A stretch of DNA of 64,000 bases, from assembly GCA_029945425.1 (NCBI GenBank), contig JAQSDV010000002.1:310001-374000 (forward strand), read 5' to 3'. The notes beneath the pieces were generated by a model. The model made no database searches. It was not told the DNA's origin and saw only the letters and a list, made by a program, of their open reading frames with translations. Of this stretch, positions 9,961 to 20,281 are shown piece after piece. The stretch's first letter is position 1, and the number at the start of each line of letters is the position of its first letter. Origin of the DNA: a bacterium (GTDB taxonomy: Bacteria; Pseudomonadota; Alphaproteobacteria; Micavibrionales; UBA2020). The translations under genes and the position numbers were made by a program.

Positions 9961-10865
9961 CCGGCTTTTTTCTGCTGCGCTGCCGCCGGTGCGCGCACCA
10001 ATTTCTCGTATTCTTCGCGCAGCAGGCGGGTGACGGGGCCAACTTTATAGACTTGGCCGTCAATATTTCCGATGGGCGTGACTTCGGCGGCGGTGCCGGT
10101 TGCGAAACATTCATCCGCCTTTTTCAATTCCTCCGGCATGATCGCACGCTCGACGACCTTGATGCCTTTGCTGCGGGCGATGTCCATGACTGTCAGGCGC
10201 GTGATGCCGTTCAGGAAGCAATCGGGCGTCGGTGTGTGGAGTTCGCCATTGAAGACGAAAAACAGGTTTGCGCCGGTCAGTTCGGCGACTTGCCCGCGAT
10301 AATCGTGCATCATCGCGTCGTTGTGGCCGGCGCGTTCCGCCTCGTGTTTCGAGAGCGTGCAAATCATGTAAAGGCCGCAGGCTTTTGCGGATACCGGCGC
10401 CATATCGGGCGCGGGGCGGCGCCAGCGGGATGTGACGACCGAAATGCCTTTTTCGCGCATCTCGGGGCTGAAATAGCTGGGCCATTCCCATGCCGCAACG
10501 GCGAAATGGATTTTGGTGCCTTGCGCCGCGACGCCCATCTGTTCTGGGCCGCGCCAGGCGAGGGGGCGCAGGTATGCGTCCTTCAACCCGCTGGCCTTCA
10601 GCGTTTCAAGGCAGGCATGGTTGATTTCTTCCAGCGACAATTCGATTTTCATATCCATCGTCTTGCAGCCATCGATCAGGCGCTGACTGTGTTCGGTCAG
10701 CTTGAAGATATTGCCGTTGTAGGCGCGAACGCCTTCAAACACGCCCGATCCGTAATGCAGCGCATGTGTCAGGAAATGCACCTTCGCGTCGCGCCAGGGA
10801 ACCAGCTTGCCGTTCATCCAGATTTGACCGTCGCGATCGTCGTAGGGGATGAGGGAGCCAGCCAT
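9957..10865 (-). CDS. ilvE: branched-chain-amino-acid aminotransferase
   Basis: WMNGKLVPWRDAKVHFLTHALHYGSGVFEGVRAYNG, class IV PLP aminotransferase; start at MAGSLIPYDD. Confidence 0.9.
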   Translation of the reverse strand: MAGSLIPYDDRDGQIWMNGKLVPWRDAKVHFLTHALHYGSGVFEGVRAYNGNIFKLTEHSQRLIDGCKTMDMKIELSLEEINHACLETLKASGLKDAYLRPLAWRGPEQMGVAAQGTKIHFAVAAWEWPSYFSPEMREKGISVVTSRWRRPAPDMAPVSAKACGLYMICTLSKHEAERAGHNDAMMHDYRGQVAELTGANLFFVFNGELHTPTPDCFLNGITRLTVMDIARSKGIKVVERAIMPEELKKADECFATGTAAEVTPIGNIDGQVYKVGPVTRLLREEYEKLVRAPAAAQQKKAG

Positions 10866-10920
10866 GTCGTATTCCTTTTCGGGGTGCAATTTTAATGGGG
10901 TTATCCTATCCTGAAACCTT

Positions 10921-11667
10921 ATGGGGATACAACTCCAAAATGATGTTATGAATAATACAAAACCGGCCGATATCAGTCCCGATAAAAAACCGCACATTCT
11001 TGTCGTGGATGATGACGAACGCCTGCGCGATTTGCTGCAGCGCTTTTTGGTCGAACACGGATTTCTTGTGACGACCGCGACCGATGCCGCCGATGCGCGC
11101 GAGATTTTGAAATACCTCGCCTATGACCTGATTATTTGCGACGTGATGATGCCGGGCGAAGACGGCATGGCGCTAACCAAGGCGCTGAAAAAAGGCGGGC
11201 TGGCGGCGCCCATATTGCTGCTGACGGCCCTTGGCGAAATTGAATCGCGCATCAGCGGGTTCGAAGCGGGGGCCGATGATTACCTGCCCAAACCGTTCGA
11301 ACCGCGCGAACTGCTGCTGCGTATCACCGCCATCCTGCGCCGCATCGCCGCAAAACCGCCGGAGAAGGAAGAAAAAATTCGCCTCGGCAAATGGGCGCTT
11401 GATCTTGATCGCGGCGAGTTGGCGAGCGGTGATGAACGCGTCACGCTGACATCCGTCGAACATACGCTGCTGAAGGCGCTCGCCAGCAAAAAAGGTGAAG
11501 TCGTGAGTCGCGAAGAACTGGCAGAGTTGTGCCAGATGAACGCCAACGAGCGCACCATCGACGTGCAGGTCACGCGCCTGCGCAAAAAGGTTGAAGAAGA
11601 CCCGAAACTGCCACGGTTTATCCAGACCGTGCGCGGCAAAGGCTATGTGCTGTGGACCGACGCATGA
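10921..11667 (+). CDS. OmpR-family two-component response regulator
   Basis: HILVVDDDERLRDLL...DLIICDVMMPGEDG, C-terminal winged helix (RTIDVQVTRLRKKVEEDPKLPRFIQTVRGKGYVL); true start may be the ATG at 10948. Confidence 0.9.
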   Translation: MGIQLQNDVMNNTKPADISPDKKPHILVVDDDERLRDLLQRFLVEHGFLVTTATDAADAREILKYLAYDLIICDVMMPGEDGMALTKALKKGGLAAPILLLTALGEIESRISGFEAGADDYLPKPFEPRELLLRITAILRRIAAKPPEKEEKIRLGKWALDLDRGELASGDERVTLTSVEHTLLKALASKKGEVVSREELAELCQMNANERTIDVQVTRLRKKVEEDPKLPRFIQTVRGKGYVLWTDA

Positions 11668-13007
11668 CCGCCTTCAAGCGCCTGAAACAACGCCTGTTGC
11701 CGCGCACGCTGTTCGCAAGGTCGCTTGTCATCCTTGCGACACCGATTTTCCTGCTGCAGTTGATCGTCGCCTTTATCTTTTTCGACCGTCATTGGGATGC
11801 GATGAGTGACAAGCTGGTTGGCGCGCTCGCCGGTGAAATCGACATGCTGACCGAGCGTATTGCTGATGCGAAGACGGATGCCAGCGTGCAGCGCATTATC
11901 AAACAGGCATCTACCAGCCTCGATCTTGCCGTGACCATCAAGCAGGATGCCGAAGTCATCAAAAAGTCTGAATTGTCTTTCCAGACTTTTGCATGGTTCA
12001 GCATCGCCCAGAAACTGCAGGGCGCGCTCAAGAAGAAGCTCGACAAACCGTTCTCTATCCGACCTTACGAAAAGGATAAAGTGTTCGAGATCGTCGTCGC
12101 GATCGGCGCCAAGGATACTATCCATTTCATCTGTCCGGACCGGCGCATCTACAGTCCGACCACCTATATTTTCGTTCTGTGGCTGATCGGCAGTGCTGCG
12201 CTGCTGCTGATGATTTCAATGATGTTCATGCGTAACCAGATCCGCCCGATCATGCGCCTTGCGGTCGCCGCCGAAAAATTTGGCAAGGGACAGGATGTGC
12301 CAGATTTCAAGCCCGTAGGCGCGCATGAGGTGCGGCAGGCGTCACGCGCCTTCCTTGAAATGAAGGAACGCCTGAAACGCCAGATGGAACAGCGCACGGC
12401 CATGCTCTCCGGCGTATCGCACGATTTGCGCACGCCGCTGACGCGCATGAAGCTGGAACTTGCGTTGTCGAAGGATACCAAAGGTGCTGAAAACCTGCGT
12501 CAGGATATCGACGAGATGGAAAAGATGATCGAGGGTTACCTGACCTTCGCCAAGGGCGAAAGCGACGAAACGCCGGAGATGCTCGACCTGAAATCCATCC
12601 TCGACCGTATCGTCGGCAAGGTCAAACGGCAGGGCAGCGATGTTCAGGAAACATTGCCCGAAGGGCGCATGATGATCCGCCTGCGCCCCGCTGCCATCGA
12701 ACGCGCGATTGCGAACGTTGTATCGAATGCCTGCAAATATGCCAAGCATGTCTGGATCAGCGCCTACGAACAATCTGAAGCCATCGAGATTTTCGTGGAT
12801 GACGACGGCCCCGGCATTCCGAACGAACTGCGCGATGAAGTGTTCCGCCCGTTCTTCCGCGTCGAAAAATCACGTAACAAAAAAACCGGCGGCATCGGCC
12901 TTGGCCTTTCGATTGCACAGGATATCGTGCACGGCCATGGCGGGGAAATATTTCTGGAAGACAGCAACCGCGGCGGGTTGCGGGTCGTCATAAGGCTGCC
13001 CCTATGA
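11664..13007 (+). CDS. EnvZ-type sensor histidine kinase
   Basis: HAMP region, SGVSHDLRTPLTRMKLELAL H-box, N/G boxes (DDDGPGIPNELRDEVF, GIGLGLSIAQDIV); ATGA overlap with upstream regulator. Confidence 0.9.
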   Translation: MTAFKRLKQRLLPRTLFARSLVILATPIFLLQLIVAFIFFDRHWDAMSDKLVGALAGEIDMLTERIADAKTDASVQRIIKQASTSLDLAVTIKQDAEVIKKSELSFQTFAWFSIAQKLQGALKKKLDKPFSIRPYEKDKVFEIVVAIGAKDTIHFICPDRRIYSPTTYIFVLWLIGSAALLLMISMMFMRNQIRPIMRLAVAAEKFGKGQDVPDFKPVGAHEVRQASRAFLEMKERLKRQMEQRTAMLSGVSHDLRTPLTRMKLELALSKDTKGAENLRQDIDEMEKMIEGYLTFAKGESDETPEMLDLKSILDRIVGKVKRQGSDVQETLPEGRMMIRLRPAAIERAIANVVSNACKYAKHVWISAYEQSEAIEIFVDDDGPGIPNELRDEVFRPFFRVEKSRNKKTGGIGLGLSIAQDIVHGHGGEIFLEDSNRGGLRVVIRLPL

Positions 13008-14212
13008 AAACGCGCGGTTTCACCCTCATCGAATTGTCTATCGTGCTGATGATTTCCGGTTTGCTGCTCGCTTCCTTTCTTGAATATTACACGGTCTACC
13101 TGCAAAAGCAGAAATTCGATACGACGAAGGAGCGGATGAGGGAAATTCGCACCGCGCTGACAATCTATGCGGCAACCGAGCACCGCCTGCCATGCCCTGA
13201 AGGGCGCGAGACCGCGAAGTCCCGCCCTTCCAAGCGGCCGTCATCCCTGAAATCCATGCGCGAAAAAGAGGCGGACAAATTGGCCGAGGACGTTTGCCGG
13301 CTCGATGCGCCGGTGCCGCCGGGCGTCAAGGTGTACAACGGCGACAAACAAGGCAGCGGGCCGGGCAAACAGGTCTGGATCGGTGCGATACCATTGCGCG
13401 CACTACGCCTGGGCGAAGATCAGGGAATGGATGGATGGGGCAATCCCTTCACCTATGCCGTTTCACGCAAGTTGACCTTGCCGGACGGCATGCATAGCAA
13501 CCCGAGCCCGCCCGGAGTGATTTCTGTCGTCGACGAATTCGGCAAAAGCCTGCTCGACAAAGTGGATACAGGCCGGTGGGTGCTGGTTTCCCACGGGCCT
13601 TCCGCGAACGGCGCGATAACCCCCTCGGGCGGGCGGCGTCCCTGCGGCGAAAAAACGCTGGATGCAGAAAACTGCAATGCCGACGGGTTGTTCGTCATTG
13701 CGCCTTATGCCAGAAAATCCGGCACATGGTTCTTTGACGACCTCGTTATTTTTGATGACCTTGACGCCGGCGGCTCGATCCTCGACCGCCTCATTGTCTG
13801 TAGCGGCAAGCGCAAGTTTTATTCACCTGGCGAAGCTGCTGCCGATGATGAAGGCTGCCTCGGTCCCACCAATGCATGGGAAGGCATGTGCTTGCAGTCC
13901 GAAATTTTGGATGAAAAGTTCGAGGTGCATAAAAAACCGGCCAGCTTCGCGCTGCCGCCCGCAATCGGCGCGGGGGCGGATTGCGCTTGCGCCACTGGTT
14001 ATAAGCTTGTGCTGGGCGGAAAATGGGACGATGGTTCGGCAAAATTGTATATCAACACCAACTCCAGCATAACCTTCACAGATCCGGCAGGAAATATAAT
14101 TCCTGTTGGTGACCCGTTGCCGGGCGGTGCGCTGCCGATCGGCGAGGAAGCTTCACCCACGCCCATAAAATATTATAACCAGCAGACGTCACTTTTTACT
14201 TGCGTGCAGTAA
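13004..14212 (+). CDS. prepilin-type N-terminal cleavage/methylation (pseudopilin-like) protein
   Basis: MKTRGFTLIELSIVLMISGLLLASFLEYY class III signal; 402 aa; ATG overlaps the kinase stop. Confidence 0.8.
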   Translation: MKTRGFTLIELSIVLMISGLLLASFLEYYTVYLQKQKFDTTKERMREIRTALTIYAATEHRLPCPEGRETAKSRPSKRPSSLKSMREKEADKLAEDVCRLDAPVPPGVKVYNGDKQGSGPGKQVWIGAIPLRALRLGEDQGMDGWGNPFTYAVSRKLTLPDGMHSNPSPPGVISVVDEFGKSLLDKVDTGRWVLVSHGPSANGAITPSGGRRPCGEKTLDAENCNADGLFVIAPYARKSGTWFFDDLVIFDDLDAGGSILDRLIVCSGKRKFYSPGEAAADDEGCLGPTNAWEGMCLQSEILDEKFEVHKKPASFALPPAIGAGADCACATGYKLVLGGKWDDGSAKLYINTNSSITFTDPAGNIIPVGDPLPGGALPIGEEASPTPIKYYNQQTSLFTCVQ

Positions 14213-14786
14213 AGTCGCTCAGAAACCCGAGCGCCTGCTCCAGTGTTCCCGTGCGCTTGTCTATGGCGGCCATCGTCTTGGCCATGTCTTGCGTGGCATC
14301 TTCACGCCAGACATGAACGAGCGAGAGGAAGAGGGCGGCCATCGCGGCGACGGCGAGCGGCTTGCATTTTTTATCCACGGGCGCATCAGCAAGATCGAGC
14401 ATCCGTTCCATCGTGCGGTAAAAACTTTTGCCGAACCGTTTTACCAGTTTCGGGTGCTTCATGACAGCAGGGGCGACGGCGAGATAGGCATCGCGCTCAA
14501 CTTGCGCCAGCTCAAACCGCGTCATCAATATTTCCATCAGGTTGTCGCGCCAGTTATCGCCCAGATGGTTTTCAACCGTAACGGTCGTGTCCTTTTCGAG
14601 ATTGCGAAGCGCCTGTTCCATGACTGCCCAGACATCGCTGAAGGAAGCCGACACAGTCGTCAGGGACAGCTTGGCCTTTTTGGCGATATCGCCCAGCTTA
14701 ACGCCATCCCAGCCCTGCTTTCCGGCGAGGAAAAGGGCGGCATCTATGATGGTTTTCGTCTGGTCTGTTTTGCGTTTTTGTGCCAT
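14196..14786 (-). CDS. TetR-like transcriptional regulator
   Basis: N-terminal HTH: KTIIDAALFLAGKQGWDGVKLGDIAKKAKLSLTTVSASFSDVWAVMEQAL. Confidence 0.7.
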   Translation of the reverse strand: MAQKRKTDQTKTIIDAALFLAGKQGWDGVKLGDIAKKAKLSLTTVSASFSDVWAVMEQALRNLEKDTTVTVENHLGDNWRDNLMEILMTRFELAQVERDAYLAVAPAVMKHPKLVKRFGKSFYRTMERMLDLADAPVDKKCKPLAVAAMAALFLSLVHVWREDATQDMAKTMAAIDKRTGTLEQALGFLSDFTARK

Positions 14787-14817
14787 GTTCTTAACCTATA
14801 TCATTTTAGAGGGTTAC

Positions 14818-15813
14818 ATGACAGATAGCAATCTTGACCTTGTGGGTATCGGCAACGCGATCGTGGACGTTTTGTCCCGCACGGGCGACGAATTCCTGTC
14901 CGCCAACCGCATCCATAAGGGCACCATGACCCTGATCGAGGCGGAGCAGGCGGAAACCCTCTATGCGAAACTCGGACCCGGCATGGAAATATCCGGCGGA
15001 TCGGCAGCCAATACGGTCGCAGCCTTTGCGAATATGAGCGGCAAGGCGGGCTATATCGGCAAGGTTGCAAATGACCAGCTGGGCAACGTCTTCCGTCACG
15101 ACATCAAGGCCTATGGCGTAAAGTTCGAGACCCCCGCGCTTGAAGACGGCCCGCCCACCGCGCGCTGCCTGATCCTGATTACGCCGGATGCGCAACGCAC
15201 GATGTGCACCTTCCTCGGTGCTTGCGTCTGGATCGCGCCGTCGGATCTTGACGAGAACATGATCAAGAATGCGCAAGTGACCTATCTGGAAGGTTACCTG
15301 TTTGACCGCGATCGTGCTAAACAGACATTTCGCAAGGCATCCGAACTCGCACGCGGCGCGGGCAAGAAAGTCTCGCTGACGTTGTCCGATCCTTTCTGTG
15401 TCAAACGCCACCGCGATGAATTCCTTGATCTCGTGACGACCGGCACGGATATCCTGTTCTCCAACGAGGCGGAGATTTTCGAGCTGTTCCAGACCGAGAA
15501 TTTCAACGAAGCCATTTTGCGCGCTCGCGAGGCATGCCCGCTCACCATCATCACGCGTTCCGCCCAAGGCTCGGTCATCGTGACGGACAAGGAAGTGATT
15601 GAAGTGGCGGCGGAAACGCCTGCCTGCATCGTCGATACAACGGGCGCAGGGGATTTGTACGCAGCGGGATTCCTGTACGGGTTCACACGGGGCAAGCCGC
15701 TGGCCGAATGTGGCCGTATCGGTTCCATCGCGGCGTCCGAAGTCATCGCCCATATTGGCGCCCGCCCGCAACGCGACCTGAAAACGATGCTGCAGGAAAA
15801 GAAGGCGATCTGA
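14818..15813 (+). CDS. PfkB-family carbohydrate/adenosine kinase
   Basis: DLVGIGNAIVDVLSR...ISGGSAANTVAAFANMSGKAGYIGKVANDQLG...DTTGAGDLYAAGFLYG. Confidence 0.88.
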   Translation: MTDSNLDLVGIGNAIVDVLSRTGDEFLSANRIHKGTMTLIEAEQAETLYAKLGPGMEISGGSAANTVAAFANMSGKAGYIGKVANDQLGNVFRHDIKAYGVKFETPALEDGPPTARCLILITPDAQRTMCTFLGACVWIAPSDLDENMIKNAQVTYLEGYLFDRDRAKQTFRKASELARGAGKKVSLTLSDPFCVKRHRDEFLDLVTTGTDILFSNEAEIFELFQTENFNEAILRAREACPLTIITRSAQGSVIVTDKEVIEVAAETPACIVDTTGAGDLYAAGFLYGFTRGKPLAECGRIGSIAASEVIAHIGARPQRDLKTMLQEKKAI

Positions 15814-17583
15814 TTGCGTTTCCTCGCCTTCATCCTGATGCTTTTGGCGGCGTCTCCGGCGCTGGCCGACACCACGCATGCGATTGCCATGCATGGCAGC
15901 CCGAAATACGCGGCGGATTTCAAAAACCTGTCCTACGTCAATCCGGACGCGCCGAAGGGCGGCGACTTGCGCCTGTCAAAAAGCGGCACATTCAATAACC
16001 TGAACAACCACATCATCACCGGTAATAACGTCGAGGGGTTGGAAAACGTCAACGACAAGCTGATGCAGCGGGTCTGGGACGAGCCTTTCACCATGTACGG
16101 GCTTGTCGCCGAAACCATCGATGTCGCGCCCGACCGTTCATGGATTGCCTTCCATCTTCGCAAGGAAGCGAAGTTTCACGACGGCACGCCCATGACGGCG
16201 GAGGATGTGAAATTCAGCTATGAGCATTTCCGCAAAAGCGGCCATCCCGTGCGCCGCCGCGTCTATGGGTTGATCACGAAGGTCGAAATTACATCGCACC
16301 GCGATATCAAATTCACCTTCGGCCCCGGTTACGATCATGAAAGCGTCATGATCCTCGCCATGATGCCGGTATTGTCGAAAGTATATTGGGAAAAGGCGGA
16401 TATCACAAAAACGACCCTGAAGCCGCCACTTGGCAGCGGCCCATATAAGATCGTGTCGGTCGAGCCGGGCCGCAAGATTGTCTATGAACGCGTGAAGGAT
16501 TACTGGGCGAAAGACCTGCCGGTGAATGTCGGGCAGTATAATTTCGATACAATCACCTATACCTATTTCCGCGACGACGATATTTCGATTCAGGCATTCA
16601 AGTCCGGCGATTATAACCTGCGCCGCGAATTCGACGTCACCAAATGGCAGACGCGTTACGATTTCAAGGCGCTTGACGAGGGCAGGGTGGTGAAGGAAGA
16701 AATCGCCCACCAGCGCCCCGAATGGCTGAAGGCGCTTATCTTCAACACCCGCCGCCCCATGTTTGCAGATATTCGCGTGCGCAAGGCGCTGTCTTACCTG
16801 TTCAACGCCGACTGGCTGAACAAATCGCTCTATTTCGGCAAGATGCAGAAGATCGCCAGCGCCTTCCCCAACTCCGAACTCGCCGCCACGGGTAAGCCGG
16901 AAGGGGAGGAGTTACGGATTCTCGATGAATACAAGGCCGATCTGCCCCCGGATGTTTTTGGCGACGCGTACCAGCCGCATGAAGAAAACGGCCGCGATGC
17001 ACGCCGCGAAGCGATTGCGTTGCTGAAGGAAGCGGGCTGGGTTTATAAGAACAGCAAGCTGGTGGATCAGTCGGGCAAGCAGTTCAGCTTTGAAATCCTT
17101 CTGGGCGACTATGCCGATGAAAAAATCGCCCTCGAATTCACGCGTGACCTTAAAAAAGCGGGCATCGATGCGCGCGTGCGCACGGTCGATAACGCGCAGT
17201 TCGTCGGTCGCCTTGATGATTACGATTTCGATGTCGTCGGCCACCGCTGGATCAATTCATTGTCGCCGGGCAACGAACAGGTCAATTACTGGGGCACGAA
17301 ATCGGCGGAGAGCAAGGGCGCGCGAAACTACGCAGGCATAATGAACAAGGCCGTTGATGCGCTGGCGGACAGCATCGGGCGATCCGAAACCCGCGAAACG
17401 CTGGTCGCGCGTACGCATGCGCTCGACCGCGCGTTGATGCAGGGCTATTACATGATTCCCCTGTTTTTCCTCGGCAAGGACTTGGTGGCGCACAGTTCAG
17501 ATATCCACAGACCTTCCGTAACTCCGATTTATGGCATGGTTCTGGAAAGCTGGTGGCATGAAGCCGCTGATAAATCTCCCTAA
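15814..17583 (+). CDS. extracellular solute-binding protein family 5 (YejA/microcin C-type)
   Basis: TTG start, signal peptide LRFLAFILMLLAASPALA; HAIAMHGSPKYAADFKNLSYVNPDAPKGG, FHDGTPMTAEDVKFSYEHF. Confidence 0.9.
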   Translation: MRFLAFILMLLAASPALADTTHAIAMHGSPKYAADFKNLSYVNPDAPKGGDLRLSKSGTFNNLNNHIITGNNVEGLENVNDKLMQRVWDEPFTMYGLVAETIDVAPDRSWIAFHLRKEAKFHDGTPMTAEDVKFSYEHFRKSGHPVRRRVYGLITKVEITSHRDIKFTFGPGYDHESVMILAMMPVLSKVYWEKADITKTTLKPPLGSGPYKIVSVEPGRKIVYERVKDYWAKDLPVNVGQYNFDTITYTYFRDDDISIQAFKSGDYNLRREFDVTKWQTRYDFKALDEGRVVKEEIAHQRPEWLKALIFNTRRPMFADIRVRKALSYLFNADWLNKSLYFGKMQKIASAFPNSELAATGKPEGEELRILDEYKADLPPDVFGDAYQPHEENGRDARREAIALLKEAGWVYKNSKLVDQSGKQFSFEILLGDYADEKIALEFTRDLKKAGIDARVRTVDNAQFVGRLDDYDFDVVGHRWINSLSPGNEQVNYWGTKSAESKGARNYAGIMNKAVDALADSIGRSETRETLVARTHALDRALMQGYYMIPLFFLGKDLVAHSSDIHRPSVTPIYGMVLESWWHEAADKSP

Positions 17584-17665
17584 CTGTCGTTGGGGTATTG
17601 TTTTCGTTAACGAAAACGCGCTATTTTATAAATCTGAGATTCAAGTCGTGCAGGGAGCTTCCTCG

Positions 17666-18202
17666 ATGAAATCCAAAATGAATATCTTGATTGCGGCTAT
17701 CGGCGTTCTGGCTGTGTCCAGCTGCGCATGGAACCCGCCGGCCAAACAGGCTTACTGGCAGCGCGTGGAAGACAACTCCGCGCTCTGGATGACCGGCCCG
17801 AAAGCGCAGCAAACGCTTGATGAAAACATCGCGTCCTGCGTCCGTCAGGTCGACGAACTGGTTGAACTCGGCGCGCTGCGCGAAACGCTGCCGCCCGACA
17901 CGCACAGCGAATATCACCGCGCCCTCAAGGCGTCCGGCGATCTCGATTATTACGATACGCCCACCCGTTACGGCGAGCACCACGTTTCGCACAAAGACTT
18001 CCACGATTTCGACAGCTGCATGCGCTACAGCGGTTGGGAGCGCGTGAACTTCGTGCGTTATCAGGTAGCCAAACAGGCTGAAAAAACCAACAATGACCTG
18101 CAATCGATCCGTCAGTGGGGCGTTCCTGCTGAAGAGGGCGCGAAAAAGCAGCAAGAAAAGACTGACGCGATCAAAAACGATTACGTCCAGATCAACAAGT
18201 AA
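17666..18202 (+). CDS. putative lipoprotein
   Basis: MKSKMNILIAAIGVLAVSSCAWNPP lipobox. Confidence 0.7.
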   Translation: MKSKMNILIAAIGVLAVSSCAWNPPAKQAYWQRVEDNSALWMTGPKAQQTLDENIASCVRQVDELVELGALRETLPPDTHSEYHRALKASGDLDYYDTPTRYGEHHVSHKDFHDFDSCMRYSGWERVNFVRYQVAKQAEKTNNDLQSIRQWGVPAEEGAKKQQEKTDAIKNDYVQINK

Positions 18203-18203
18203 C

Positions 18204-19157
18204 TCAATACTTGCGGGTTCTATCCCACAGTCTCACGGCGGCCTCAACGGCCGCCGTAACTGTTAGTGAACCCATCAATGACGATGTAACGCTTTTAATG
18301 TCACGCCCGCCCAGCAATTGTTCGGGCGTTTCCGGCGTGCTGATGTAAGCCGCATGTTTTCCCCACGGGCGATACTGTTCCGGCCAGCCATATCCAAACA
18401 GCGCGAGCGTCGGCGTGCCGACGGCCGCCGCGATGTGCGTCAGGCCTGAATCATTCCCGATATAAATTTCCGCACGGCTTATAACAGCAGCGGCGGTCAG
18501 GGGCGATGTCTTGGCGATCATGTCGATGCGTTGATGCGCGGGCAGGGCGTTCAGGACGGGCAGGGCGGCTGTTTCTTCGCCCGGTGCCGCGAAAACGGCA
18601 ACGCGCGCGCCTTCCAGGATTGACCCTTGCGCCGTCATCGCTTTCACCAGCGCGACGAAATTCTGCGCCGGCCATGCCTTGCCCGCCCAATTGGCGGTCG
18701 GGCCGATGGCGATGAAGGGGGCACCTGCGGGGATCAGCCTGTCCGCTTCCGCCTGCGCCATATGATCGGGCCACAGGATCGGCGCGGGCGGCGGCGATGC
18801 GCCAAGGACGGCAGCAATCTGCTCGACCTTGTGTCCTTTCTTATCCGAACCGCGCCAGATGAACTTTTTTTTCCCGCGCAGGATGCGCGATACCGCGCTG
18901 TTGCGCAGATCGACGATGATGTCCCAGTCCTCGCCCATCGTTGCGCGCAGCAGCTTCCACCAATGGCGGCCGTAGCTTTCCTTTTTCAGCGCAATCACGC
19001 GCACAACGCGCGGCGCAGGCGCGAACAGCCCTGCCACCAGCGGGCCGCAGGCGACTGTAATTTCTGCCTCGGGGCAGGTGCGGATAAAATGGTCGAGCGC
19101 GCCCGTCGACAGGACGGCGTCACCGATACGCGTCGCTGTGATGAACAGGATTTTCAT
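18204..19157 (-). CDS. glycosyltransferase family 9 (heptosyltransferase-like)
   Basis: MKILFITATRIGDAVLSTGALDHFIRTCPEAEITVACGP; IYIGNDSGLTHIAAAVGTPTLALFG. Confidence 0.88.
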   Translation of the reverse strand: MKILFITATRIGDAVLSTGALDHFIRTCPEAEITVACGPLVAGLFAPAPRVVRVIALKKESYGRHWWKLLRATMGEDWDIIVDLRNSAVSRILRGKKKFIWRGSDKKGHKVEQIAAVLGASPPPAPILWPDHMAQAEADRLIPAGAPFIAIGPTANWAGKAWPAQNFVALVKAMTAQGSILEGARVAVFAAPGEETAALPVLNALPAHQRIDMIAKTSPLTAAAVISRAEIYIGNDSGLTHIAAAVGTPTLALFGYGWPEQYRPWGKHAAYISTPETPEQLLGGRDIKSVTSSLMGSLTVTAAVEAAVRLWDRTRKY

Positions 19158-19160
19158 AAG

Positions 19161-19367
19161 TTATTGAGGTTGTCTGGCCAGATATGACAGGAATAGAAAC
19201 GCCAGCGCGAGGGCCTGAAAGATGACGCGGAAGCGCATCATCTTGTTGCTGGTCTGGGCATCCTTTTCGGTGCCGCGCGTCATGGCGACCATGCCCCAGA
19301 TGAACGAGCCGACAACGGCCAGCATGCAGGCAAGTGCGACAAAAAACAGCAGGTTTGCGGCGGTCAT
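19161..19367 (-). CDS. small twin-transmembrane HIG1-domain-like protein
   Basis: 68 aa, two TM segments; MTAANLLFFVALACMLAVVGSFIWGMVAMTRG...NKMMRFRVIFQALALAFLFLSYLA. Confidence 0.7.
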   Translation of the reverse strand: MTAANLLFFVALACMLAVVGSFIWGMVAMTRGTEKDAQTSNKMMRFRVIFQALALAFLFLSYLARQPQ

Positions 19368-19438
19368 ACGCGGATAATCCTTGTTGTGATAACGCCCATA
19401 ATATAGGCTGCAGCCTGTTCGATTGAAAGGTTAAAATC

Positions 19439-20128
19439 ATGCAGAAACTGAACGGTCCCTTTATTGCGCCGCTCTCCGGTACGGCCAAGCAACTGGTTGT
19501 TTTCCTGCATGGTTATGGCTCCAGCGGCGACGACCTCATCGGTATCGGCCATGAATGGCGCGAGGCGCTGCCGGATGCGGCTTTTGTGTCTCCCCATGCC
19601 CCGGCAATCTGCGACCAGTATGCGCAAGGCTTTCAGTGGTTCCCGATCCGCGCCGTTGATGCGGCATCGATCGAACGTGAACAGCATGCCCTGAACGTGC
19701 TACCTGTCCTGAACAATTTCATCGATCAGGAACTGCAAAAATGGGGCGTGAATGACACCCATCTGGCTGTGGTGGGCTTTTCGCAGGGCGCGATGATGGC
19801 AATGTATGCCATGCCGCGCCGTAAAAAGCCTTGCGCCGCCGTTGTCGGGTATTCCGGCATGATGATCGATGCTGCCGGCCTCAAGGCTGCGGGCAATGTG
19901 AAAGTGCCTGTTCTGGCGATCCATGGCGACCGCGATGATGTGGTGATTCCCGACAACCTTGCGAAAATCGACGAAGGTTTTACCGCCGCCGGTTACGATA
20001 TCGAAACTGTCATGCGCCCTGGCCTCGCCCATGGCATCGACCAGTTCGGCATGATCCGCGGAGTTGAGTTCATCCGCGAAAACTTTGAAAAATCAGACCT
20101 TTCCCAAAAGAAACAACTTAAAGCTTAA
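19439..20128 (+). CDS. phospholipase/carboxylesterase family alpha/beta hydrolase
   Basis: VVFLHGYGSSGDDLIGIGHEW; GFSQGAMMAMYAM; AIHGDRDDVV. Confidence 0.88.
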   Translation: MQKLNGPFIAPLSGTAKQLVVFLHGYGSSGDDLIGIGHEWREALPDAAFVSPHAPAICDQYAQGFQWFPIRAVDAASIEREQHALNVLPVLNNFIDQELQKWGVNDTHLAVVGFSQGAMMAMYAMPRRKKPCAAVVGYSGMMIDAAGLKAAGNVKVPVLAIHGDRDDVVIPDNLAKIDEGFTAAGYDIETVMRPGLAHGIDQFGMIRGVEFIRENFEKSDLSQKKQLKA

Positions 20129-20281
20129 CTTTAAGACCCTTGTAATCCTTGGCGAATTTGCGTCCCAGACCCGTTTTAGCCCTGTTTTGTGCTATAATGA
20201 GTTTAGGATGAGATTCGTTAACGCAGACTCTATCCGGGTGACAGTAGACGGCTAGAGTTCGGAACCAAGAAAGGGTCCAAG

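Noticed and set aside
20193-20198. TATAAT upstream of the HNH gene as a full promoter call
   Set aside because: No convincing -35 box at proper spacing; too weak to list as a feature.
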